Positions 41,794 through 49,098 of a DNA stretch of 64,000 nucleotides are shown here, piece by piece; the stretch's first letter is position 1; every line of letters starts with the position of its first letter. The stretch spans positions 1 to 64,000 of the forward strand of contig NZ_PQFZ01000009.1 of the NCBI RefSeq assembly GCF_002917105.1, in the 5' to 3' direction. The notes beneath the pieces were generated by a model that worked only from the letters and a program-made list of their open reading frames with translations, was not told the DNA's origin and did not search any database. Origin of the DNA: Allobosea psychrotolerans. GTDB lineage: Bacteria; Pseudomonadota; Alphaproteobacteria; Rhizobiales; Beijerinckiaceae. The translations under genes and the position numbers were made by a program.

Positions 41794-43164
41794 TCAGCCT
41801 TCGCGACCGGCCGAGACCGGTGTCAGGATCGGATCGGGCACACCGCGGCCTATCGAGGTCCGCGGGCGGCCATGCAGCGCCAGGATGATCGCGGCGCTGA
41901 ACGCCACCGCCGCAGTCACGTACCAGGCCGGCGACAGGCCGTTGCCGGTCCTGGCGATCAGCCAGGTGGCGATGAACGGCGCAAAGCCGCCGAATATCGT
42001 GACGGCAAGGTTGTAGGCGATCGAGGTCCCGGTCGAACGGATCTCTGCCGGGCATATTTCCGCGATCGCGGCCGGCGCCGTTCCGGTGAAAGCCGCGATC
42101 AGGGTGGCGAAGACGAGCTGGAAGGCGAGCAGCGACCCTAGCGCCGGCGACGCGCTGAGGAGCGCGAGCAAGGGATAGGTCAAGACCACGATGGCCAAAG
42201 CGGGACCGAGCAGAAGCGGGCGGCGGCCGATGCGATCCGACAAGGCTCCGAAGACCGGCGCCAGCACGAGCAGCACGACCAGGCTGACCGCATTGGCCAG
42301 GAAGGCCGTGCTCTGCGGCAGGTGGAGCTGGCGCACCGCATAGGTCGGCATGTAGATCAGGAAGAAATAGGTGCAGACGGTCCAGGTGATCGTGATGCCG
42401 AAGCCCGTGGCGATGCTGCGTTTATGGAAGCGCAGCGCCTCGCCAAGCGGCGAACCAGGCAACTTGCTGGCAGCCTGGGTGAACTCCTCGGCCTCCTCGG
42501 TCTGTGCGCGGATATAGAAGCCGACGGGACCGATCAGCAGGCCGAGCAGAAAGGGGATGCGCCAGCCCCAGCTCTCCAGCGCCTCCTGGGAGAGCAGGCC
42601 GGTGACGGCGGCGCCCAAGAGCGAGCCGAGCAGCAGGGCGCAGGCCTGGCTGGCCTGCTGCCAGCTTGCGAAGAAGCCCCGGCAACCGGGTGGCGCGTGC
42701 TCGACCAGGAAAGCCGTCGCGGCGCCGATCTCGCCCCCGGCGGAGAAGCCCTGGATCAGGCGCGCGAGCACGATGATGGCGGGAGCCCAGGCGCCGATGC
42801 TGGCATAGGTCGGCGCGAACCCGATCATGGCGGTGCCCAGCGCCATCAGCAGGATCGTCACAGACAGCGCGAATTTGCGCCCCCTGCTATCGGCCATGCT
42901 GCCGAGCACGATCGCGCCGACAGGCCGCATGAAGAAGCCGACGCCGAAGGTCGCGACCGTGAGAAGCAGCGACACCGTCTCGTCGCCGGCGGGAAAGAAA
43001 AGCCTGGAGATGATGATCGCGAAGAAGCCATAGACCGCGAAATCATAGGTTTCGAGCATATTGCCGATCGTCGCCGCGACGATGGCGCGACGGGATTTGG
43101 CGTGCATGGTCGCCGATACCGGCCCGGACTGCCCGAGGCCCGCTTGCATCTGTTCTGCCGACAT
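41794..43164 (-). CDS. MFS transporter, metabolite:H+ symporter (MHS) family
   Basis: A 456-aa 12-helix MFS permease of the MHS type (ProP, KgtP, ShiA). Markers are RRAIVAATIGNMLETYDFAV, the loop 2-3 signature MADSRGRKFALSVTILLMAL, the GFSAGGEIGAATAFLVEHAP block and DRIGRRPLLLGPALAIVV in the second half. MHS carriers import organic acids, betaines or similar solutes with protons. The gene lies 26 nt downstream of an ArgE-like deacetylase on the same strand, suggesting uptake and deacetylation of an N-acyl amino acid. The ATG at 43164 has AAGGGG upstream. Confidence 0.92.
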   Translation of the reverse strand: MSAEQMQAGLGQSGPVSATMHAKSRRAIVAATIGNMLETYDFAVYGFFAIIISRLFFPAGDETVSLLLTVATFGVGFFMRPVGAIVLGSMADSRGRKFALSVTILLMALGTAMIGFAPTYASIGAWAPAIIVLARLIQGFSAGGEIGAATAFLVEHAPPGCRGFFASWQQASQACALLLGSLLGAAVTGLLSQEALESWGWRIPFLLGLLIGPVGFYIRAQTEEAEEFTQAASKLPGSPLGEALRFHKRSIATGFGITITWTVCTYFFLIYMPTYAVRQLHLPQSTAFLANAVSLVVLLVLAPVFGALSDRIGRRPLLLGPALAIVVLTYPLLALLSASPALGSLLAFQLVFATLIAAFTGTAPAAIAEICPAEIRSTGTSIAYNLAVTIFGGFAPFIATWLIARTGNGLSPAWYVTAAVAFSAAIILALHGRPRTSIGRGVPDPILTPVSAGREG

Positions 43165-43190
43165 GAAGATCCCCTTGTGCTTTTGTTGCC

Positions 43191-44306
43191 TTAAGCCTCG
43201 GCCCACTGCGTCGCGCGAGCGAGGAAGCGGGTCGCTCCCTCCAGCTGTTCCGCCGCGATCCATTCATCCGCCTGATGCGCCTGCTCGATCGAGCCCGGGC
43301 CGCAAACGACCGTCGGGATGCCCGCCGCCTGGAAGAAGCCGGCCTCGGTGCCGAAAGGCAGGTCCAGCAGCGGCAAGGCGCCGCCGAGTTCCTGCGCGAT
43401 CGCAAGCGCCGGATTGTCCGGCTCCGGCCGCAGCGGCGGGATCGTCACGGTTTCCCGGGTTTCAGGCGGCAGGCCCGGCGGTGCGGCGCGCGCAATGAAA
43501 GCCTCGGTCGTGCTCCTCAATGCGGCGATGTCGGCGCTCGCAGCCGGCCTTATCTCCCAAAGGACCTCGCAGCGGCCCGGCACGATATTGATGCCGGTCC
43601 CACCGGAGATCTGGCCGACATTGAACGTCGTCCGGTCGTCGCCTTCGGCGTCGTGAGCCCCATGCCCGTCGAGAAGGCCGACGAAACGCGCCGCGGCCGC
43701 GATGGCGCTCACCCCCTTGCCGGGATTGCCGGAATGCACGGCATGGCCGTGGAAAACCGTCCGGAAGCCGAGATAGCCGCGATGGCGATCGCCGATGCGC
43801 ATGCCGGTGGGTTCGCCGACGACGACGAGGGCCGGCCTGGACAGGTTCGCGACGAGATCGGCGACGAGGCTGGGCACGCCGAGGCAGCCGATCTCCTCGT
43901 CATAGCTCAGGGCCAGATGGACCGGGCGCTTCAACCTTGCCTGCCCCCATTGCGGCGCGAAAGCCAGGCAGCAGGCGACGAAGCCTTTCATGTCGGTCGC
44001 GCCGCGCCCGTAGAAGCGGCCGTCGCGCGGCGTCAGCTCGAAAGGGTTGCTGCTCCAGCTCTGGCCGTCGACGGGCACCGTGTCGGTATGGGCGGAGAGC
44101 ACGATTCCGCCCGGCACGTCCGGACCGAAGCTGGCCAGCAGATTGGCCTTGGCGCCACCGGCGTCATGCGTGAGCCGGATCCTGGCGCCGGACGTTTCGA
44201 GCAGGGCCGCCGCCCAGCCCACGAGCGCCAGATTGGAGTTGCGCGAGGTCGTGTCGAAGGCGACGAGGCAATGGAGCAAGCCGGCGGGCGTCATCGGGTC
44301 GCTCAT
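43191..44306 (-). CDS. ArgE-like M20 deacetylase (second copy)
   Basis: A 371-aa M20 metallopeptidase, paralogue of the argE at 20411. It retains SAHTDTVPVDGQSWSSNPF, GRGATDMKGFVACCLAF, SYDEEIGCLGVPSLV, GEPTGMRIGDRHRG and CGPGSIEQAHQADEWI, with all metal and substrate residues apparently present. Pairing with an MHS permease suggests catabolism of external N-acyl amino acids rather than arginine synthesis, although acetylornithine deacetylase activity cannot be excluded. Confidence 0.9.
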   Translation of the reverse strand: MSDPMTPAGLLHCLVAFDTTSRNSNLALVGWAAALLETSGARIRLTHDAGGAKANLLASFGPDVPGGIVLSAHTDTVPVDGQSWSSNPFELTPRDGRFYGRGATDMKGFVACCLAFAPQWGQARLKRPVHLALSYDEEIGCLGVPSLVADLVANLSRPALVVVGEPTGMRIGDRHRGYLGFRTVFHGHAVHSGNPGKGVSAIAAAARFVGLLDGHGAHDAEGDDRTTFNVGQISGGTGINIVPGRCEVLWEIRPAASADIAALRSTTEAFIARAAPPGLPPETRETVTIPPLRPEPDNPALAIAQELGGALPLLDLPFGTEAGFFQAAGIPTVVCGPGSIEQAHQADEWIAAEQLEGATRFLARATQWAEA

Positions 44307-44688
44307 GCCGCGCGCGCCCTGGCCGATGTCAGTCGCGCCTTTGATCCTCCGGGCAGGGCGCAGCCGGAGCCGACGCCCAAGAGCTTTGCAGCCGGTCTCG
44401 GCTTATCGAGGTCGCGATGGTGGAAACTGTGCGCCATGCCCTGCCAGCCATTTCGAGTGTGCCGGGCAGCGTGATGCGGAGACGCCTGATGCTATTGGCG
44501 AAAATCGAGGGTTTCAGAAAAGAAGCGCCGCCGCGTCATCTCCCTGGCGAACCGGCGATGCTGCTTTGCCAGGGAGATGACCGCGCGAATCGAGATCGTG
44601 CATTGGCGCTTATTGGGAGATGACTCGCGCCGGCGATCCCGCTATGGAGGGCAATGTCGGCGGCAGGCGCATGCCCGCGAGCCGGCAT
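44307..44688. other. Intergenic region with a 13-bp inverted repeat
   Basis: 382 bases before tRNA-Gly. TCATCTCCCTGGC (44536-44548) and GCCAGGGAGATGA (44568-44580) form perfect 13-bp arms around a 19-nt loop, and GGGAGATGAC recurs near 44626. A 68-codon frame at 44417-44623 lacks a ribosome-binding site and family resemblance and is not called. Confidence 0.5.
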
Positions 44689-44763
44689 GCGGGCGTAGTT
44701 CAGTGGTAGAACGTCAGCTTCCCAAGCTGAATGTCGTCGGTTCGATCCCGATCGCCCGCTCCA
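44689..44763 (+). tRNA. tRNA-Gly (anticodon CCC)
   Basis: Complete cloverleaf: acceptor GCGGGCG pairs with CGCCCGC (44753-44759); D-arm AGTTCAGTGGTAGAAC; anticodon stem TCAGC/GCTGA with loop TTCCCAA, giving anticodon CCC; T-arm GTCGG-TTCGATC-CCGAT. The 3' CCA is encoded (44761-44763). A second copy of its 3' half lies at 58467-58511, so this tRNA may have served as an integration site. Confidence 0.95.
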
Positions 44764-44950
44764 ACATTTCAATGATTCAGCTTAGCCTCGACCGCGAGAC
44801 GGTCCGCGGGAGCTACAAGCGCGAGCCACTCGTCGCCAGGCCGCGCTCTCTCGGCAATCGCGCAAAATTCTCCCTGATCAGGTTGCGCCTGTCCATGCGC
44901 CTGGAGCTGGCAAGATCCGAGGCGCTCGATACGCGCTTCCTTCTGCGGCC

Positions 44951-46021
44951 TCACCCAGGCAGCGCGCGCATGGCCGCGCCGATACAGATGATCAGCATCA
45001 TCGCCGGCAGCGCCCAGCGCAGATGCCAGCGCAGATCGGCCGCATGGCCACGCCAGCGGGAGCTCGGCTGGGCGATGGCCACCGACAGGGCGATCTCGAA
45101 CATCAGGACCGCGACAAGATAGAGGTAGCCGAGCGAGATCATCTCCGCCACGGGCGTATTGAGGGAGATCGAGCCCGGGAAGGAGGATTCGAAGGTGAAG
45201 CTGATCGCGGCCAGGGCCAGCAGCGAGGAGAAGATCAGCCCGCCCTTGTCCTGTTCCTTCAGCCCCGGAGACCAGAGCACGAACAGCGAGACCGCCAGCA
45301 CGGCGATGATGGGGACGAAAATGCGCAGCAGGTAGCGCTCTGCATAGCGCGCGATCGTCACCGTTGCGTTGAGACGCGAGTAGGAGCGCGCGTTCCAGCC
45401 GATCACCTGGTCATTGGCGAAACGCAGTCCGATGGGGCGCCAGTCGACGACCGAGAGTGTGCTTTCGATGCCGGAGAAGGGGCGATCGGCTTCCGTGGTC
45501 AGGACGATCGCCTCCTGCTGCGCATAACGCGGCAGCGAAAGGCCGATCGTCAGATTCTGCCTGTCGAAGGGAAAGGCGTCCATGTTCATCCGGAAGCGGA
45601 AATCGCTTTCGAAGCGCTCGATCAGGACGGCTTCGCCGTCGGCATGCACGGAGAACGCAACGGTGCGCGCGTCCTTCTCCCCGATCTGGTTGTCGAGCGA
45701 AAGCCCGGGCGACCAGATGGTCTTGAGGCTGTCGTCGGCCTCGTCGCCCACCTTGTCCTCGCGTGCGAGGCCGCGCGCGACGGCGTCGAAGGCGAGGCGT
45801 GGATCTCGCCAGCGCTGGGTCAATTCGAGGTGGAGGCGCCCCTGCCCGGACACCTCCTTGATCTCCAGGATGTTGAGGACGCGCAGGGCCACGTGAACGC
45901 GCACGGGCAGGCCGGCGGCTTGGGGCAGGCTGGTCTTGCCGCCATTTGGCGGTTCGTCGGCCGAGGCTCCGCGCATGAGGCCGATGAGCAGCAGAAGCGT
46001 CAGGGTGAGGAGGCGAGTCAT
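44951..46021 (-). CDS. Prokaryotic pentameric ligand-gated ion channel (Cys-loop/Pro-loop receptor)
   Basis: A 356-aa channel subunit with every landmark of prokaryotic pLGICs (GLIC, ELIC). Signal peptide 1-22. The extracellular beta-sandwich spans about 38-225: VHVALRVLNILEIKE, then LTQRWRDPRLAF, IWSPGLSLDNQ (W103-x-P105) and the Pro-loop FPFDRQNLTI (F150-P-F-D). Four helices follow: M1 about 229-250 (FVPIIAVLAVSLFVLW), M2 about 259-280 (GGLIFSSLLALAAISFTF), M3 about 290-316 and M4 about 335-353. The pore entrance is rich in E256 and D258, suggesting cation selectivity (inference). It lacks the loop cysteines, like other bacterial members. Translation is coupled (ATGA overlap) to a double-Cache protein. 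Confidence 0.93.
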   Translation of the reverse strand: MTRLLTLTLLLLIGLMRGASADEPPNGGKTSLPQAAGLPVRVHVALRVLNILEIKEVSGQGRLHLELTQRWRDPRLAFDAVARGLAREDKVGDEADDSLKTIWSPGLSLDNQIGEKDARTVAFSVHADGEAVLIERFESDFRFRMNMDAFPFDRQNLTIGLSLPRYAQQEAIVLTTEADRPFSGIESTLSVVDWRPIGLRFANDQVIGWNARSYSRLNATVTIARYAERYLLRIFVPIIAVLAVSLFVLWSPGLKEQDKGGLIFSSLLALAAISFTFESSFPGSISLNTPVAEMISLGYLYLVAVLMFEIALSVAIAQPSSRWRGHAADLRWHLRWALPAMMLIICIGAAMRALPG

Positions 46022-46986
46022 GCGTCGAGCCGTCGCCTTTGACCCGACAGCACGAGAAATCCGACGAAGGCCAGTATCCCGCCGCAAAGAGCGATGACCC
46101 AAAGCTCCGTGCCGAGGCGGCGCCAGTCGGACTGGGAATCCTCCTTGAGCATCAGGACCGTCCCGACGAGCTTCCCGGAGAAGTCGACGAGCGGCTGGCT
46201 CATGAACGCATAGCTGCGCTCGCCGATCTGCTTCTGTCCGATCTCCACATCCCGCAGCGGCTTGATCGTCTGGGAACGCAGCAAGGCCAGAAATATCGGA
46301 TCATCAGTCGATGCCATGATCGTCAGCTCGCCGACCGAGGGCAGCTTCGGATCGAGCGCAACGCCGGTCAGGGACGCGGCTGCTATCACCGCGATCTCGC
46401 TATTGGTGGTGGTTTTGACGAGTTCGATCAGCGGGCGCAGGTCGAAACCGATCTCCATCGTGCCGAGAAAGTCTTCGCCGCGCTGGACGAGCGCGACGCC
46501 GCGGATGCCGATGCCCGCGATGCCGATCTCGACCCCGGTCTGGGCCCGCCGAAGCCGATTGGCCGCAACGATCATCGCGCGAAAGGCGGAGATGTCGTCG
46601 CCGTGCTGATCCGGTCGATGCATGCGGAGCAGATAGCGCAGGTCTTTGCCGTGATAGCCGAAGATCTGTACGTTCGCCTGGCGGCCCAGATACTGGTAGG
46701 CCTCGTTCGACAAGGCCTGCAATCGGGCGCGATCTTCGGCCGCCAGCGCGTCGCGGATCTCGGCGTTGCGTGCGAAGGATTCGGCGAGCGACAGCGAGAA
46801 TTTGGCGGCCTGTTCGAAGCTGGAGCTCAGCAAGGTTCCAACCAGCCGCATCTGCGCCTCGCGACCGCGCGACGCTGCGCCTTCGAGGCTGCGCTGCTGG
46901 TGCCACAGCATCGCCCCGAGAATCAGGGCGATGAGAAGCGCTGGCAGCCCTGCGATCAGCAGGCGCTTCCTGGAAACCGATAGCAT
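46018..46986 (-). CDS. Double-Cache (dCache_3-like) membrane sensor without output domain
   Basis: A 322-aa protein: helix at about 8-28, a long extracytoplasmic region, a second helix near 294-313 (LWVIALCGGILAFVGFLVLS), and only about nine basic residues in the cytoplasm (GQRRRLDA). The extracytoplasmic part has dCache_3-like blocks FGYHGKDLRYLLRMHRPDQ, GVEIGIAGIGIRGVALVQRG and FLGTMEIGFDLRPLIELV, as found in sensor kinases and chemoreceptors. With no kinase, HAMP, GGDEF or MCP domain it cannot signal by itself. The 4-nt overlap with the ion-channel gene suggests it is the channel's ligand-sensing partner. Confidence 0.88.
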   Translation of the reverse strand: MLSVSRKRLLIAGLPALLIALILGAMLWHQQRSLEGAASRGREAQMRLVGTLLSSSFEQAAKFSLSLAESFARNAEIRDALAAEDRARLQALSNEAYQYLGRQANVQIFGYHGKDLRYLLRMHRPDQHGDDISAFRAMIVAANRLRRAQTGVEIGIAGIGIRGVALVQRGEDFLGTMEIGFDLRPLIELVKTTTNSEIAVIAAASLTGVALDPKLPSVGELTIMASTDDPIFLALLRSQTIKPLRDVEIGQKQIGERSYAFMSQPLVDFSGKLVGTVLMLKEDSQSDWRRLGTELWVIALCGGILAFVGFLVLSGQRRRLDA

Positions 46987-47133
46987 TGAGATGCCCCCAC
47001 ATCTTTTGCGCGGGGCTGGACACTCTGCCAGCCGGCCGGCGCATTACGTGGCGATATGGCAGCCTCTGACGCGAGGCAAGGGGCGGTCCGCGCCTTCCCG
47101 CGGATTTTGCCAGGCTCGCTCACCGCGGGCGGT

Positions 47134-47366
47134 TCGGGCGAGGCCCGGCTCGACGCCGCGCGCGACGTATATCTGCGTCAACTCGGCGAGTTCGGTCTCG
47201 GGCTGCCCGGCGAGCTCACGGCGTTCTTGGCCGCGGCCGCGACGCGGACGGCCAGCCTCGGCGTCGAGATGATGCCGTCATTGGCGCCCAGCACAGCAGC
47301 ACGAAGCCGGCCGATCCGCTCGACGGGGTGATTGTCGCGGTGGAGTCGATGCATGATGGCGGTCAT
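47134..47366 (-). pseudogene. VIT1/CCC1-family Fe/Mn transporter remnant
   Basis: From ATG 47366 the frame reads HRLHRDNHPVERIGRLRAAV, LGANDGIIST and RVAAAA, the N-terminus and first helix of VIT-family transporters. Directly after, in another frame, comes ERRELAGQPETELAELTQIY and VARGVEPGLAR, which is the cytoplasmic metal-binding region that normally lies about 45 residues further on. The intervening helix is gone, the frame is shifted, and similarity ends near 47134. It is thus an internally deleted, 3'-truncated pseudogene. It follows the cytochrome b561 gene by 18 nt on the same strand. Confidence 0.8.
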
Positions 47367-47384
47367 TCCGGCTCGTCGCAGGCG

Positions 47385-47942
47385 TCAGGCGCCAGGGCTG
47401 GAGCGGCGCGGCGTCACGAAGGGCACCATCCGCGCGAGCGTGGCATCCCTGAGGACGAGATGATGCCCGATCGCAGCCAGCGCATGTCCGCCGGCCAGGA
47501 TCATAAAGGCATGCGCGGCGACGCCATGGGCGTCCTCGAGCGTCTTGGCCAGGGCGATATCGAGTGCGAACGGAGAAGGGATGACGACCAAGGAAAACAA
47601 ACCGACCACACGGCCCTTCATCCAGGCTGCAGAGAGCCCGATCAAGGGTATGGCGAACATGGCGCCGTAGAGGCCAAGATGCGCCATCCTGGCAGCGAAA
47701 GCGGCCATTGGCGCTGCCGCGATCGCCTTCGGCGCAGGCGTCATCGCGCGCCATCCGATACGCATGATCGTCAACGCGATCACGAGCAAGCCGATCGACA
47801 TGTGCAGCGTGAGCAGCCCCGCTCGAAAATCGCCCTTGGGCAGCTCTTCGCGCACAAGACCGATCGCATAGGCCGCGAAGACTGCGAGCGCGATGATCCA
47901 GTGCAGGCTTATGGTGACGGGGTCGTAACGGCGGGTCGGCAT
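47385..47942 (-). CDS. Cytochrome b561 family protein
   Basis: A 185-aa four-helix cytochrome b561. It opens RRYDPVTISLHWIIALAVFA with the first heme His in LHW. Further His ligands are in LLTLHMSIGLLVIALTIMRI and HGVAAHAFMILAGGHALAAI. Such proteins carry electrons across the inner membrane through two b hemes. The gene lies 44 nt downstream of a small PepSY protein and is divergent from the two-component system, suggesting it belongs to the same extracytosolic electron-transfer unit as the DUF2271/PepSY/ApbE genes. Confidence 0.93.
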   Translation of the reverse strand: MPTRRYDPVTISLHWIIALAVFAAYAIGLVREELPKGDFRAGLLTLHMSIGLLVIALTIMRIGWRAMTPAPKAIAAAPMAAFAARMAHLGLYGAMFAIPLIGLSAAWMKGRVVGLFSLVVIPSPFALDIALAKTLEDAHGVAAHAFMILAGGHALAAIGHHLVLRDATLARMVPFVTPRRSSPGA

Positions 47943-47986
47943 GGGGTATTCCTTCTCGTGAAAGGGGCGTGGCCGAAGACGGCGGG

Positions 47987-48262
47987 TCAGTCGTCATCGC
48001 CGTCCCGCGCGACCCGTTCCAGCGTTGCGGGATCGAACTTCGCCTTGATCCGTCGCCCCTGGGCATCGGTGGCGCGAACCTTGTAGCAACCGTCGTCGGT
48101 CTTGATCCGGCGGATGGTCCAGCCTTCGGCGTGCAGCTTTTCGACCAGCGCTTCGCGCGGCTTCCACTCTGTCATGGGCGCGGAACAGCGCTGGCTGGCG
48201 ATCGCGGGAGCCGCCACGCCGACGATGATCGTCAGCGCTGCAATTGGCAGGATGCGCTTCAT
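47987..48262 (-). CDS. Small periplasmic PepSY-domain protein
   Basis: A 91-aa protein: signal peptide MKRILPIAALTIIVGVAAPA ending in IAS, then one PepSY domain with EALVEKLHAEGWTIRRIKTD, GCYKVRATDAQGRRIKAKFD and PATLERVARDGDDD. Single-domain PepSY proteins of this kind are often found beside cytochrome b561 genes. GGGGAGG lies at ideal distance from the ATG at 48262. A candidate response-regulator box lies upstream, between this gene and the divergent response regulator. Confidence 0.9.
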   Translation of the reverse strand: MKRILPIAALTIIVGVAAPAIASQRCSAPMTEWKPREALVEKLHAEGWTIRRIKTDDGCYKVRATDAQGRRIKAKFDPATLERVARDGDDD

Positions 48263-48308
48263 GGGATCTGTCCTCCCCGGACGGCGATGAATGGCCCTTT
48301 TCATCATG

Positions 48309-48330
48309 CCAGGCTGACACCCACCTGAAT
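48309..48330 (-). promoter_or_regulatory. Candidate response-regulator box, leftward site
   Basis: Minus strand reads ATTCAGGTGGGTGTCAGCC: TTCAG repeated as TCAG with an 11-base period. It matches sites at 48346 and 50471 and faces the PepSY and b561 genes. Confidence 0.5.
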
Positions 48331-48345
48331 GGCAGGCGCGATTGC

Positions 48346-48367
48346 GTTCAGCCTGCTGTCAGCTTCG
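48346..48367 (+). promoter_or_regulatory. Candidate response-regulator box, rightward site
   Basis: GTTCAGCCTGCTGTCAGCTT, the TCAG-N7-TCAG direct repeat followed by CTTCG, 41 bases before the response-regulator start. OmpR-type regulators bind direct repeats with an 11-base period. Confidence 0.5.
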
Positions 48368-48408
48368 TGCCATAAGCGGGCGACGGCTCCCGGAGGTTGC
48401 CCCCTGCC

Positions 48409-49098
48409 ATGCGCGTGCTACTCGTCGAGGACGATCCGATCCTGGGGCCGGCGGTGCGCGACCAGGTCGCAGCCGATGGGAACGGTGTCGATTGGGCGAC
48501 ACGGCTTGACGATGCGGCCGAATTCGTCCGCCTAGCGGCCTATGATTTGATCCTGCTCGACCTGATGCTGCCCGATGGCCGCGGCCTCGATTTCCTGCGC
48601 GCGCGGCGACAGGCCGGCGACACGACCGCGGTGATCATCCTGACGGCGCGCGACCAGGTTTCCGACCGTATCGCGGGGCTCAATGCCGGCGCCGACGACT
48701 ATCTGGTCAAGCCCTTCGACCTTGCCGAACTGTCCGCACGCCTGAGCGCCGTGGCGCGCCGCTATGGCGGCAACCCGAACCCGCTGATGCAGATCGGCGG
48801 GCTGACGGTCGATCTGGCAGCGCGCAGCATCGTCAGGGACGGCCGCTCCGTCTCCCTGACCTCGCGCGAATGGGCCCTGTTTGACGCCTTCATCCAGCGC
48901 CCGACCATGCTGCTCTCCAAGGCGCTGCTAGAAGAGCGGCTCTACACCTTCGACTCCCAGGTCGAAAGCAACACGATCGAGGTCTATGTCGGGCGCCTGC
49001 GCAAGAAGCTCGGCGCGGGGGTGATCGAGACCGTGCGCGGCATGGGCTACCGGCTCGGCGCCGTCGCCGTGGCGGGGTCGAGCCGGAGCCGGCCATGA
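48409..49098 (+). CDS. OmpR-family response regulator
   Basis: A 229-aa response regulator. The receiver domain has VEDDPILG, phospho-acceptor D51 in LLDLMLPDGRG, and K in YLVKPFDLAE. The C-terminal winged helix has VSLTSREWALFDAFIQRPTM and NTIEVYVGRLRKKLG. It is of the QseB/TctD type. The ATG at 48409 follows GGAGG. The stop overlaps the kinase start by 4 nt, and the DUF2271-PepSY-ApbE genes follow, so it most likely controls that cluster and itself through the TTCAG-N6-TGTCAGC boxes. Confidence 0.93.
   Translation: MRVLLVEDDPILGPAVRDQVAADGNGVDWATRLDDAAEFVRLAAYDLILLDLMLPDGRGLDFLRARRQAGDTTAVIILTARDQVSDRIAGLNAGADDYLVKPFDLAELSARLSAVARRYGGNPNPLMQIGGLTVDLAARSIVRDGRSVSLTSREWALFDAFIQRPTMLLSKALLEERLYTFDSQVESNTIEVYVGRLRKKLGAGVIETVRGMGYRLGAVAVAGSSRSRP

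Noticed and set aside
44536-44772. Minus-strand 78-codon frame over tRNA-Gly
   Set aside because: It is antisense to a complete tRNA gene, with no ribosome-binding site.
44769-44954. 61-codon minus-strand frame with a PAS-like scrap (DEWLALVAPADRLAVEA)
   Set aside because: Too short to support a domain call and without a ribosome-binding site; could be a remnant but not demonstrable.
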